DNA of 64,000 nucleotides from the NCBI RefSeq assembly GCF_001636315.1, contig NZ_KV440949.1:5412084-5476083 (forward strand), written 5' to 3'. This stretch comes from Neobacillus mesonae (GTDB lineage Bacteria > Bacillota > Bacilli > Bacillales > Cytobacillaceae). Every line of letters begins with the position of its first letter. Within the stretch, counting starts at the first letter, position 1. Under the pieces are notes generated by a model, which was given only the letters and a program-made list of their open reading frames with translations, was not told the origin of the DNA and did no database searches. Below are positions 9,103-17,025 of the stretch, piece by piece. The position numbers and the translations under genes are program-made.

Positions 9103-10764
9103 ATGGAAAAACTACTGTCTAAAATTAACATCATCGGTGTTCTTATTTTAAATAAACAAGGAGATATCCTATTTACCAATTCAATTGCTAAAAAATATAG
9201 CTATTATTTTGAAAATATGATTGAGGCAGTCATGAATCATGCTGATTTCTTCTGTACATTAAAATATCCTGCAGAAATCAGCGCTTTTTCGCAAGATAAC
9301 CAAATTGTTGTTTTAATCAATCCTACAAACGAATTAGTACGATTAAAAAAAGAAAAAGAATCACTGCAAAATTTACAAAATGAATTGAACGGAGTCATTA
9401 ATTCGTCATTTGACGGTATCGTTATTTCCGATCATGAAGGAATCATCATTCATCAGAATCCGGCATACGAACAAATTACAGGTCTTTCTGCCAAAGATTG
9501 TATTGGACGAAATTTAAAAGAATTGGAAGAAGAAGGTGTAATCGATGCGTCCGCTACATTAAAAGCATTAGAAGAAAAGAAAGCGGTCACAATTATCCAA
9601 AAAATCAATACCGGATCTACCGTTCTTGTTTCAGCTGTACCAATACGAAATACATTTGGAGAAATTGTAAAGGTAGTTAATAATGTCAGAGATTTAACCC
9701 ATCTGAATACGCTTGAGGCTGAGATACAACAGCTCGAAAAACAAAATAAACAGATTCATGATGAATTAGAGTTATTAAAAGAGCAAAACGATCCAAAGCT
9801 TTCCTTTATTGCTAATTCCGACATCATGAAAGATGTACTGGACAGAGCTTTACGTGTATCACAAATCGATTCGGGTGTCCTTATTCAAGGTCCGTCTGGA
9901 GTAGGTAAAGAAATGATTGTGGATTTAGTGCATCGCCATAGCTTTAGAAAAGATAATCCTTTAATTAAGATTAACTGCGGTGCAATCCCAGAATCATTAT
10001 TAGAATCGGAGCTATTTGGTTATGAATCTGGCTCCTTTACAGGGGCTAATCAGAAAGGCAAAGCTGGTTTATTTGAAGCGGCTAATCGTGGAACCATTTT
10101 CTTAGATGAAATTGGTGAAATGCCGCTTCCGTTACAGGTTAAATTGTTGCGCGTCCTGCAAGAACGTGAAATTACTCGTGTTGGCGGCACACGTCCGATC
10201 CCTGTTGATATTCGAATAATAGCTGCAACCCACCGTGATTTAACAGAAATGATAAAAAGCGGAAAGTTCAGGGAAGATCTATATTATCGCTTAAATGTAA
10301 TTCCAATCAAAATACCTTCTTTAAAGGATCGAAAAGATGACATTATCCCGCTTATCTATCATTTCTTAAACCGTATTAATCATAAATATGGGATTAATCG
10401 AAAATTTTCAAATGATGCCTTACATGCCTTTATAAATTATGATTGGCCAGGAAATGTACGTGAATTGCAAAATATCGTCGAAAGAGTTGCCTTAATGAGT
10501 CTGAATCCGGAAATTGATATACACGAATTACAAAAGGAATTACAATTCACTGATGACATAAAATTTAACATTAAAGCACCACAAACGGAATCAGCTATTG
10601 ATTCAAAAATGGAACCATTAAAAGATCAGCTTGATTCCTTTGAGGCGAAACTGATCCGCGAAGCGATTAACCACTTCCCGAGTATTAGAAAAGCTGCAAC
10701 TGCATTAAAAGTTGATCAATCAACATTAGTGCGGAAAATGCAAAAGTATAAAATCGAGAAATAG
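9103..10764 (+). CDS. Sigma-54-dependent transcriptional activator with PAS domain
   Basis: Enhancer-binding protein of 553 aa that should drive the nearby -24/-12 promoters. An N-terminal region of about 95 residues without a clear family is followed by a PAS domain (about 98-200), a coiled linker (200-230), and the AAA+ domain with Walker A GPSGVGKE at 263-270, the sigma-54-contacting loop GSFTGA at 310-315 and Walker B TIFLDE at 331-336. A Fis-type helix-turn-helix ends the protein (about 525-548). There is no receiver domain, so it probably senses a ligand directly, as AcoR-type proteins do. Ribosome site AAGGAGG. It is divergent from the E1-E3 operon and convergent with the TRAP operon, and may control its own promoter because the paired half-sites lie just upstream. 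Confidence 0.93.
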   Translation: MEKLLSKINIIGVLILNKQGDILFTNSIAKKYSYYFENMIEAVMNHADFFCTLKYPAEISAFSQDNQIVVLINPTNELVRLKKEKESLQNLQNELNGVINSSFDGIVISDHEGIIIHQNPAYEQITGLSAKDCIGRNLKELEEEGVIDASATLKALEEKKAVTIIQKINTGSTVLVSAVPIRNTFGEIVKVVNNVRDLTHLNTLEAEIQQLEKQNKQIHDELELLKEQNDPKLSFIANSDIMKDVLDRALRVSQIDSGVLIQGPSGVGKEMIVDLVHRHSFRKDNPLIKINCGAIPESLLESELFGYESGSFTGANQKGKAGLFEAANRGTIFLDEIGEMPLPLQVKLLRVLQEREITRVGGTRPIPVDIRIIAATHRDLTEMIKSGKFREDLYYRLNVIPIKIPSLKDRKDDIIPLIYHFLNRINHKYGINRKFSNDALHAFINYDWPGNVRELQNIVERVALMSLNPEIDIHELQKELQFTDDIKFNIKAPQTESAIDSKMEPLKDQLDSFEAKLIREAINHFPSIRKAATALKVDQSTLVRKMQKYKIEK

Positions 10765-10802
10765 CAAAAGAACATCGCTTTCCATAAGGCGATGTTCTTT
10801 TG
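10765..10802. terminator. Bidirectional terminator between activator and dctM
   Basis: Perfect 14-bp stem (CAAAAGAACATCGC with its complement) around a 10-nt loop, A-rich on one side and T-rich on the other. It separates the convergent activator and TRAP permease genes, whose stop codons are only 43 bp apart. Confidence 0.9.
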
Positions 10803-10807
10803 CATCA

Positions 10808-12130
10808 TTATCCTCCTATTAAATGCGGGAGGAATAAGGTAATGGATGGTACATACGTAATAATCAATAATACAACCAATAAGGCACCAAATATTGGCGC
10901 AACATATCTAAAGGTTTTCTCAAATGGAATATTAGCAATGTTACTTCCAATAAATAAATTGATACCTAATGGAGGAGTAATTAGTCCCAAACTTAAATTT
11001 AAGCATATAATCATTCCGAAATGAATTGGATCAATTCCTAAAGGAAGAACAATTGGAAGCAATAACGGTACAAAAATTAATACCGCTGCTACTGTTTCCA
11101 TAAACATACCAACAATTAATAAGAAGATATTAATGATGAGCAGGATAATAATCGGGTTCGTTGTTATGCCCTGAATCGTATCTGCTAAAAATTGCGGAAT
11201 TCTTTCAATCGATAATACTTGTCCGAAAAATGTGGCCGCACTAACAAAGATTAAAACAGATCCGGTTGTACGGGCAGATTGTAAAAAGGTTTCCATCAAT
11301 TCATTCATGGTAAATTCGCGATAAATAAAGATACAAATGACTAAGCTATATACCACTGCAACAACCGCTGCTTCAGTAGGTGTTACTACACCGCCATATA
11401 TTCCACCGAGAATTAAAATTGGCGCTAACAATGCCCATTTTGCTTCATTTAACGCTTTCCAAAAGCTGACCTTTTCGTTTTCAACTGCTGTCGTAGCTGT
11501 TTCTAAAACTGTTTTTTTGTTTAACAAGCCGAAGCCTTCTTTTTTGGAAATAAAATAATTGACGATTAATAACGCAACAGCAACTAAAACACCTGGAAAA
11601 ATCCCAGCAATAAACAAATCACTGATTGATGAATTGGACATTACCCCATATAGGATAAATACAATACTAGGGGGAACAATAGGTCCCAAAGCCCCAGCAC
11701 TGGCAGATATCGATGCTGCATAGCCCGGAGCATAGCCGTTCTTCAGCATGTAAGGAATCAGAATAGCCCCAATACTAGCAACGGTCGCTGCACCAGACCC
11801 TGAAATTGCCGCAAAAATAAAACTAGCAATAATTGTAATAATACCTAAACTACCAGTTAACGAACCAACAAAACTTTGGATAAATTCAACTAGTCGTCTG
11901 GCCATACCGCCTCTGCTCATTATGTCACCCGCCAAAATGAAGAACGGGATTGCGACTAACGGGAATGAATCCATTGAACTAAACGACGTTTGAATAAACA
12001 ATGTTAATGGAACGGTACCTTCAATTATTACAACCAATAGACTTGCAGTTGCTAGGGCAATGGCGATTGGAACCTGAAGAATAACCAGAATAGCTAAAAA
12101 TCCAAAAAGCATTAGTGTGACTGTACCCAT
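10808..12130 (-). CDS. TRAP transporter large permease (DctM type)
   Basis: Large membrane subunit of a tripartite ATP-independent periplasmic-type transporter, 440 aa with about twelve hydrophobic segments. The PFFILAGDIMSRGG, ISGSGAATVASIG and GALGPIVPPS stretches are hallmarks of the DctM family. It carries the ion-coupled transport step, most often for carboxylates or sulfonates. It begins 14 bp after dctQ, with a GGGGGGAAG ribosome site, and ends at the bidirectional terminator. Third gene of the dctP-dctQ-dctM operon. Confidence 0.93.
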   Translation of the reverse strand: MGTVTLMLFGFLAILVILQVPIAIALATASLLVVIIEGTVPLTLFIQTSFSSMDSFPLVAIPFFILAGDIMSRGGMARRLVEFIQSFVGSLTGSLGIITIIASFIFAAISGSGAATVASIGAILIPYMLKNGYAPGYAASISASAGALGPIVPPSIVFILYGVMSNSSISDLFIAGIFPGVLVAVALLIVNYFISKKEGFGLLNKKTVLETATTAVENEKVSFWKALNEAKWALLAPILILGGIYGGVVTPTEAAVVAVVYSLVICIFIYREFTMNELMETFLQSARTTGSVLIFVSAATFFGQVLSIERIPQFLADTIQGITTNPIIILLIINIFLLIVGMFMETVAAVLIFVPLLLPIVLPLGIDPIHFGMIICLNLSLGLITPPLGINLFIGSNIANIPFEKTFRYVAPIFGALLVVLLIITYVPSITLFLPHLIGG

Positions 12131-12144
12131 GAATACTTCCCCCC

Positions 12145-12633
12145 TTACAACATGATCTCTTGATTTGATGTATTTGTAATTTTTTTGAACATCTGAAAAA
12201 TTAAACGGACCGACATGCCTAAATAGCCTAGAGGAATGCCCAGATAAATGATCCCTTTTGCTAAACCTAATCCCGGTGAATCCCCACCGAATTGAATCAT
12301 GGTGAAAGAATAGTTAAATCCAATAAAAGTTATGACAATTGAAAAAATCAACCAAATAAGTATGCCGATCTTTAATATTACCGGCCGTATCTTTTTAGGA
12401 AATATTGCAATTGCCGCGTCCACCTTAATGTGAGATTGTGTAGCTGTAACATAGGCTGCGCTTATAAATGTTAACCAGATAAATAAATATCGTGTTAATT
12501 CTTCAATCCAAATAAATGAAGTACCGAAAATATATCTAGCAACAACTTCTGTAAACATAAGAACCGTCATAATCAGCATTAATAGAACACAAAATAAACC
12601 TTCGATTCTGATATTCGTCTTCTCCTCTTTCAA
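12145..12633 (-). CDS. TRAP transporter small permease (DctQ type)
   Basis: Small membrane subunit with four predicted transmembrane segments; 162 aa from TTG at 12633. The SFIWIEELTRYLFIW segment is the typical DctQ signature. A GTG at 12642 would also be in frame but overlaps the GAGGTGA ribosome site, whereas the TTG lies about 7 nt from it; no ATG is suitable. DctQ bridges the binding protein and the large permease. Lies between dctP and dctM in the operon. Confidence 0.88.
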   Translation of the reverse strand: MKEEKTNIRIEGLFCVLLMLIMTVLMFTEVVARYIFGTSFIWIEELTRYLFIWLTFISAAYVTATQSHIKVDAAIAIFPKKIRPVILKIGILIWLIFSIVITFIGFNYSFTMIQFGGDSPGLGLAKGIIYLGIPLGYLGMSVRLIFQMFKKITNTSNQEIML

Positions 12634-12675
12634 AATGCTCACCTCTAATTTCTAGTATGAATATGAATTCCTGCC

Positions 12676-13722
12676 TTACTCGGTTTTCCCTAAGAGCTTT
12701 AAAGCCGTTTCATAGTTTTCTTTACCTACTCTATCAATGTTTTTATCAATTGCTGGCTGTACAGATTTTTTAAATAATTCTAGCTCTTCAGGCGTTAGCT
12801 CTACTACCTTAACACCTTTCTTTTCCATGCCTTCTATAGCTTTCTTTTCTGCTTTAACAGCTAGTTCCCTGGCATATTTAATTTGTTCATTTGCTGCTTT
12901 ATCTACGACTCGTTTCAGCTCATCGGTTAAGCCATCATAAAAATCTTTATTGACCATCAAAATATGAGGAAGCGGAAAATGTCTTGTTAGCGTCAAATTA
13001 TCCGCCACTTCATAAAATCTATCTGCATGTATTAATGGCGTTGTAGTTTGGACACCGTCGATTGTCCCTTGCTGTAGTGAGGTGAAAATTTCCCCATATG
13101 AAATTGGCGTTGGATTTGCTCCCATGGCAGCAATGGTCCCTGCTTGAAGCGGTGTAGTTGTACTTCTGATTTTTAACCCTTTTAAATCAGATGGTTCTCG
13201 TACTTCGTGTTTATTGTTAGCGATTGCAAATGAGCCAATACTAAACGTTCCTAAAAAATAGGCATTCGATTTTTCTTCTAAATCCTTCTTAAGGATTTCT
13301 CCGTATTCCCCATCTGTTAATTTGTACATTTCTTCTTCATTTGAAAATAAGAAAGGAACATCAAAAATGCTATAGGAAGGTGCATGTGCGTTACTTGCGA
13401 CAACAAACCCTGCATTTGTTACAACATCCAGTACACCGGTTTGAAGCATTTCATATTCCATATCTTCAGAAGGAGTTAGAGTTCCATTGTTATAGATTTG
13501 CACCTCAATTTGACCGTTACTTTCTTTTTCAGCTACTTCTTTAAATTTTTTATAACCTGTATGGAGAAAGTTGTTGTCAGATACTAAATTTGCCATTCTA
13601 ATGACAACTTTCTTTCCATCTGCACCAACAGTTCCAGCTTTCTTTCCAGCACTACACCCTGAAAGGATTAAAACGATGGAAACGATTGTGAAAAAGATAA
13701 CCTTTAGCCTAAATTTCCCCAA
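12676..13722 (-). CDS. TRAP transporter substrate-binding lipoprotein (DctP type)
   Basis: Extracytoplasmic solute receptor of 348 aa. A signal peptide ends in the lipobox LSGC, giving lipid-anchored Cys23. Arg186 in GLKIRS is at the place of the conserved arginine that pairs with the carboxylate of the ligand in DctP proteins, so an organic acid (or sulfonate) is the probable substrate. The start is a TTG at 13722 with AAGGGGGA about 9 nt upstream. First gene of the TRAP operon, 38 bp downstream of a consensus sigma-54 promoter. The substrate cannot be read from sequence. Confidence 0.92.
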   Translation of the reverse strand: MGKFRLKVIFFTIVSIVLILSGCSAGKKAGTVGADGKKVVIRMANLVSDNNFLHTGYKKFKEVAEKESNGQIEVQIYNNGTLTPSEDMEYEMLQTGVLDVVTNAGFVVASNAHAPSYSIFDVPFLFSNEEEMYKLTDGEYGEILKKDLEEKSNAYFLGTFSIGSFAIANNKHEVREPSDLKGLKIRSTTTPLQAGTIAAMGANPTPISYGEIFTSLQQGTIDGVQTTTPLIHADRFYEVADNLTLTRHFPLPHILMVNKDFYDGLTDELKRVVDKAANEQIKYARELAVKAEKKAIEGMEKKGVKVVELTPEELELFKKSVQPAIDKNIDRVGKENYETALKLLGKTE

Positions 13723-13760
13723 AGTAAGTCCCCCTTAAATTTTTAATATTTTTATTTCAT

Positions 13761-13776
13761 GCAAGCTTCGTGCCAA
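13761..13776 (-). promoter_or_regulatory. Sigma-54 promoter of the TRAP operon
   Basis: Minus strand reads TTGGCAC-GAAGC-TTGC, again a full -24/-12 match, directly upstream of dctP. Confidence 0.92.
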
Positions 13777-13826
13777 TTTATTTTTATTGAAAAAACACTC
13801 ATAATTACCGTAATTATCAGTAATTT

Positions 13827-13862
13827 TGATGCACTTTTACAATTGGTGATGCAAAACTACAA
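13827..13862. promoter_or_regulatory. Putative activator-binding site (UAS), TRAP operon
   Basis: Two copies of TGATGCA-N4-TACAA start at 13827 and 13847, exactly 20 bp (two helical turns) apart, 50 bp upstream of the -24 element. These are the cleanest copies of the motif. They end 18 bp before the stop codon of the neighbouring SDR gene. Confidence 0.68.
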
Positions 13863-13880
13863 GCGTTAACTAAAAAACTA

Positions 13881-14633
13881 CTATCTGCCTAGAAATCCAC
13901 CATCAACCGGAATAATTGCTCCATTTATATAATCTGATTTAGCAGAAGAAAGAAATTCTACGGTCCCAGCTAGTTCCTCCGGTTTGCCCAAACGGCCTGC
14001 CGGAATTCGGGAAACTAGTGAATTTAGTCTTTCTTGATCGTTTAGGATATGCCGATTTAATTCGGTTACATAATAGCCCGGAGCAATCGCATTGACATTA
14101 ATCCCTTCACTTGACCACTCATTCGATAAAGATTTCGTTAATTGTGCTACAGCACCTTTACTAGCCGAATACGCAGCTGCATTAAATCCACCTATATAAC
14201 TGAGGACGGAGGCAATATTAATAATTTTTCCCTTGCCTTTCTTTTTCATTTCCTCTGCTGCAAGTCTGCATAATTGGAAAACCGTCGTTACATTCACGTC
14301 CAAAATTCTTTGAAAATCTTTGACAGGCAGTTCAATAGCCGGCATTGGTTTGTGGATACCAGCGTTGTTAACTAGAATATCTAACTCTCCGCCAAGCAAT
14401 TTCACAGCTTGTTGAAAAACATTGGCAAGCTGGTCTTGGTCAGACAAATCCGCATGAAGACCTGTTACATCATAATCTTGTTTTCTTAATTCCTCTACTA
14501 CTTGTTCCAAATTTGGTGAAATGTCTAAAATGCAAACTTTGACACCATTTGAACAAAGCCCTTTAGCCATTGCTAAGCCCAGTCCTTGCGCAGCACCTGT
14601 AACAATTGCTTTTTTACCTTTTAAATCTATCAT
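13881..14633 (-). CDS. Short-chain dehydrogenase/reductase (second copy)
   Basis: 250-aa SDR paralogous to the one at 3434-4186: TGAAQGLG at residues 12-19, NNAG at 89-92, Tyr155 and Lys159 at identical positions and the same length. It has the same KduD/gluconate 5-dehydrogenase look. AGAGGTG lies 7 nt before the ATG. It is the second gene of a two-gene operon with a vicinal-oxygen-chelate protein, behind its own sigma-54 promoter. Having two related SDRs in one regulon suggests two successive redox steps, or interconversion of two epimers, on the imported compound; that is inference. Confidence 0.88.
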   Translation of the reverse strand: MIDLKGKKAIVTGAAQGLGLAMAKGLCSNGVKVCILDISPNLEQVVEELRKQDYDVTGLHADLSDQDQLANVFQQAVKLLGGELDILVNNAGIHKPMPAIELPVKDFQRILDVNVTTVFQLCRLAAEEMKKKGKGKIINIASVLSYIGGFNAAAYSASKGAVAQLTKSLSNEWSSEGINVNAIAPGYYVTELNRHILNDQERLNSLVSRIPAGRLGKPEELAGTVEFLSSAKSDYINGAIIPVDGGFLGR

Positions 14634-14663
14634 TTAAATACACCTCTCATGGTTTCTGTTATT

Positions 14664-15125
14664 TTAAGACAATTTCTTTTCCATTAACTCGATAATATAA
14701 CCATCAGGATCAAGCATATAGATAGCTTTTGACCCCTTATTTGCACCCGCATTGATATTCGCTACTTTTTTTGACTTAAATTGAACCCCTTTGGCTTGTA
14801 ATTCATTAAACATTACTTCCAAATTTTCAACCATCAAACAAATATGTCCAGTACCATAATCACATGAACGTGCACTTCCTGAGTACGTATCAATCCCAAC
14901 ATATTCTAATAATTCAATCACCTGACCGCCTGGAATTTGAACAAAAGCTATTTTTATTTCTTTTAACCCCGGGATTTCTACAATATCAAAAATATAGTCA
15001 CTATTTGCTACTTGTGTAGATAAAAGTTCAAAACCTAAAGTATTTACATAGAAATCAAGTGCGCTTTCTAAATTTTTTACAGTTATACCACTATGAATAA
15101 ACCCAATAACTCTGCCTTCAGCCAT
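14664..15125 (-). CDS. Vicinal oxygen chelate (glyoxalase/epimerase fold) protein
   Basis: VOC-superfamily protein of 153 aa with two beta-alpha-beta-beta-beta modules. Possible metal ligands are the His of FIHSGITV, the Glu of QVIELLEY, the His of GHICLMV and the Glu of GYIIELME, so a metal-dependent enzyme (glyoxalase, epimerase or dioxygenase type) is plausible. The ATG at 15125 is chosen because GAGGAGG sits about 7 nt upstream; an in-frame ATG at 15140 overlaps that site. First gene of the VOC-SDR operon. In this context it may epimerise or rearrange a keto acid. Function unassigned. Confidence 0.82.
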   Translation of the reverse strand: MAEGRVIGFIHSGITVKNLESALDFYVNTLGFELLSTQVANSDYIFDIVEIPGLKEIKIAFVQIPGGQVIELLEYVGIDTYSGSARSCDYGTGHICLMVENLEVMFNELQAKGVQFKSKKVANINAGANKGSKAIYMLDPDGYIIELMEKKLS

Positions 15126-15164
15126 ACTAATCCTCCTCATTTATCTTTCTAATAAATTTATTAT

Positions 15165-15180
15165 GCAATATTCATGCCAA
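15165..15180 (-). promoter_or_regulatory. Sigma-54 promoter of the VOC-SDR operon
   Basis: Minus strand reads TTGGCAT-GAATA-TTGC. It differs from the other two only at the last base of the -24 element and keeps the invariant GG and GC at the correct spacing. Confidence 0.88.
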
Positions 15181-15228
15181 ATTTTTTACTTATTTCTCAC
15201 TTATTGTGACGATTTTTCTACAAAATTT

Positions 15229-15254
15229 TGATGCAATTCTACAATGCTGATGCA
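15229..15254. promoter_or_regulatory. Putative activator-binding site (UAS), VOC-SDR operon
   Basis: TGATGCA at 15229 (followed by N4-TACAA) and again at 15248, 19 bp apart and 48 bp upstream of the -24 box. Same layout as at the other two sigma-54 promoters. Confidence 0.62.
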
Positions 15255-15358
15255 AAATTAATGCAAAAGGGGTATAAAGATGATTCCTCACTCTTCGAAA
15301 TCATCATTTAGAACAGGGTTCTTATTTCTCTTTATAAGAATTTTGAACAAATAAAAAA

Positions 15359-15385
15359 TAGCTGATGGATATAATCCATCAGCTA
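15359..15385. terminator. Terminator between FAD oxidoreductase and VOC operon
   Basis: Perfect 12-bp stem TAGCTGATGGAT / ATCCATCAGCTA with a 3-nt loop, flanked by an A run and a T run, so it can act in both directions. It most likely ends the FAD oxidoreductase transcript and insulates the sigma-54 promoter. Confidence 0.85.
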
Positions 15386-15493
15386 CTTTTTATTTTGCAT
15401 TAAACCTTTCAGGAACTCTATTATTTTTTTCAATTATTAATAATATATAATTTAAAAATTACCGCTTAACTGAAAAATTATCTATAGCTACAG

Positions 15494-16720
15494 CTACGGC
15501 TGAATAATATTTTTCATTTCCCTTTCCAAATCCGCGGGTTCATTTGCATAATTGTAAATTCCTAAAAACTTTTGTATCAATCCTGGATGTGAACGAATGA
15601 GTTTGTACATCGCTGCTTGTTGCTTGGTTATCGGTTCATTCTTTGAGATTTGACAGCCCATTTGAAATCGAATCATAAACTCCTTTTCCATTAGTTGTTG
15701 ATATTCATCAGCCATGATCTCCCACTGACTGTTCCAATCACGATGATTTGATAAAACAGTCGATAAAATTCTAGCCCCATAAATTGCATCATGCATTCCT
15801 TGAGCCATGCTGGGATCTTTAAAGCTTATTGCATCTCCTACCAACGCCCAGCCTTTTCCCATTCCTTGATACCAGTAATTTTCATATCCTACGATTCCTT
15901 TGATTGCTTCCTTTAATTGTGCAGACCGCAAATGCTCTGGAATCGTTGTATTTTTAAAATTACCCATTAAATAGTCGTAAAGACCACTTTTAGGATTTGT
16001 TCTTATCCTCTCAATCCATGCTTTGTTTTGCAATGGAAGTATACCGATTACCACATATAAATCATCGCTTGTCGGAAAAAGAATCGCAGTATGTTCTTTT
16101 ATTTTATAAACCTCAAATTTCGGTACATCCTCTTTTTGAAAGTTTGCGTAATAACCATAAAAAATAGCAGCATTTGCTTTCTCCGCTGCTTTCAATTTAC
16201 TTTTTGCTAATTTGCAAATAGTTGAAGAACGGCCATCCGCTCCAACGACAATTTTCGCCCGGAACTGTTGTTCGATGCCGAGAGTATCTAACCCTTTAAC
16301 ACCGATAATGGTATCGCCATCATAGAGACCACCCGTCACACGAAACTTCTCCAAAATGGTTACGTTTTGTTCAGAACGGGCTTTCTCAATCATTACGTGA
16401 TCAAAATATGTACGTCTGATACAGTAACAGTTGTCCTCTCCATGAACCATTGGAATGACTCCTTCGATAACGGTATCATCAAACTGAAATTTTATATCCC
16501 GTACCGATGGTGTATTGGTTTCTAATAATTGATCCATCACTCCGAGCTCACGAAGAATCGCTGTAGTATTGTTAAAAAAAGTATGAGTGGATAACGTATC
16601 ACTAGGAAACTCTGTACGATCAACTAATAACACCCTATAACCCGCTCTCGAAAGATATATGGCTAGAGTGGTACCTGCACACCTGGCACCAGTAATGATT
16701 ACATCATATATTTTAGACAT
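15494..16720 (-). CDS. FAD-dependent oxidoreductase (geranylgeranyl-reductase/monooxygenase type)
   Basis: 408-aa flavoprotein of the group A monooxygenase/geranylgeranyl reductase-like family. The dinucleotide motif is GARCAG at residues 11-16, with Arg in place of the second small residue as in many members of this family. VVGADGRSS mid-protein and GDAISFKDPSMAQGM near residue 280 are the other FAD and pyrophosphate contacts. It stands alone, bounded by terminators, between the catabolic regulon and a secreted endonuclease-fold gene. The substrate, a lipid or an aromatic compound, cannot be inferred. Confidence 0.8.
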   Translation of the reverse strand: MSKIYDVIITGARCAGTTLAIYLSRAGYRVLLVDRTEFPSDTLSTHTFFNNTTAILRELGVMDQLLETNTPSVRDIKFQFDDTVIEGVIPMVHGEDNCYCIRRTYFDHVMIEKARSEQNVTILEKFRVTGGLYDGDTIIGVKGLDTLGIEQQFRAKIVVGADGRSSTICKLAKSKLKAAEKANAAIFYGYYANFQKEDVPKFEVYKIKEHTAILFPTSDDLYVVIGILPLQNKAWIERIRTNPKSGLYDYLMGNFKNTTIPEHLRSAQLKEAIKGIVGYENYWYQGMGKGWALVGDAISFKDPSMAQGMHDAIYGARILSTVLSNHRDWNSQWEIMADEYQQLMEKEFMIRFQMGCQISKNEPITKQQAAMYKLIRSHPGLIQKFLGIYNYANEPADLEREMKNIIQP

Positions 16721-17025
16721 AATGTCACCTCATTTTATTTATTAAAGTTCTTCCAGAGTCTTCGGGAACTCATGTAGGGAGGCTTAAGGCTTTTATTTAT
16801 ACTCAATATTTTTAAATTTATAAAATTCTCCCCTTTCGAATACATAAAGCTAGTAAAAAAACAAAACTTGCACAAATATATTATGAAAATAGAAATTAAT
16901 TAATTACATTTAATCAATTCAAGCAGATATTTTCTTCTAAGCTCATTCAGCTCGTAATAATTTCTTAGTAGTTCCCATTGGAAGGCGTGAAAAAAAAACC
17001 TCCGCAAGAAGCGAAGGAATCAGAA
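16721..17025. other. Intergenic stretch without a recognised gene
   Basis: A/T-rich; it holds the promoter region of the FAD oxidoreductase and, at 16990-17017, the terminator of the downstream-encoded endonuclease gene. No ORF with a ribosome site was found. Confidence 0.6.
16990..17017 (-). terminator. Terminator of the endonuclease/phosphatase gene
   Basis: On the minus strand CCTTCGC pairs with GCGGAGG across a short loop and is followed by nine T. It lies 9 bp past the stop codon. Confidence 0.9.

Noticed and set aside
8922-9179. N-terminal extension of the E1-alpha reading frame
   Set aside because: It would place the sigma-54 promoter, UAS and the AGGAGGT site inside the protein, and the added residues have no match to the family.
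15280-15354. 24-codon plus-strand ORF after AAAGGGG, ahead of a terminator
   Set aside because: It overlaps the activator-binding region and there is no sign of a promoter or conservation; spacing to the terminator may be chance.
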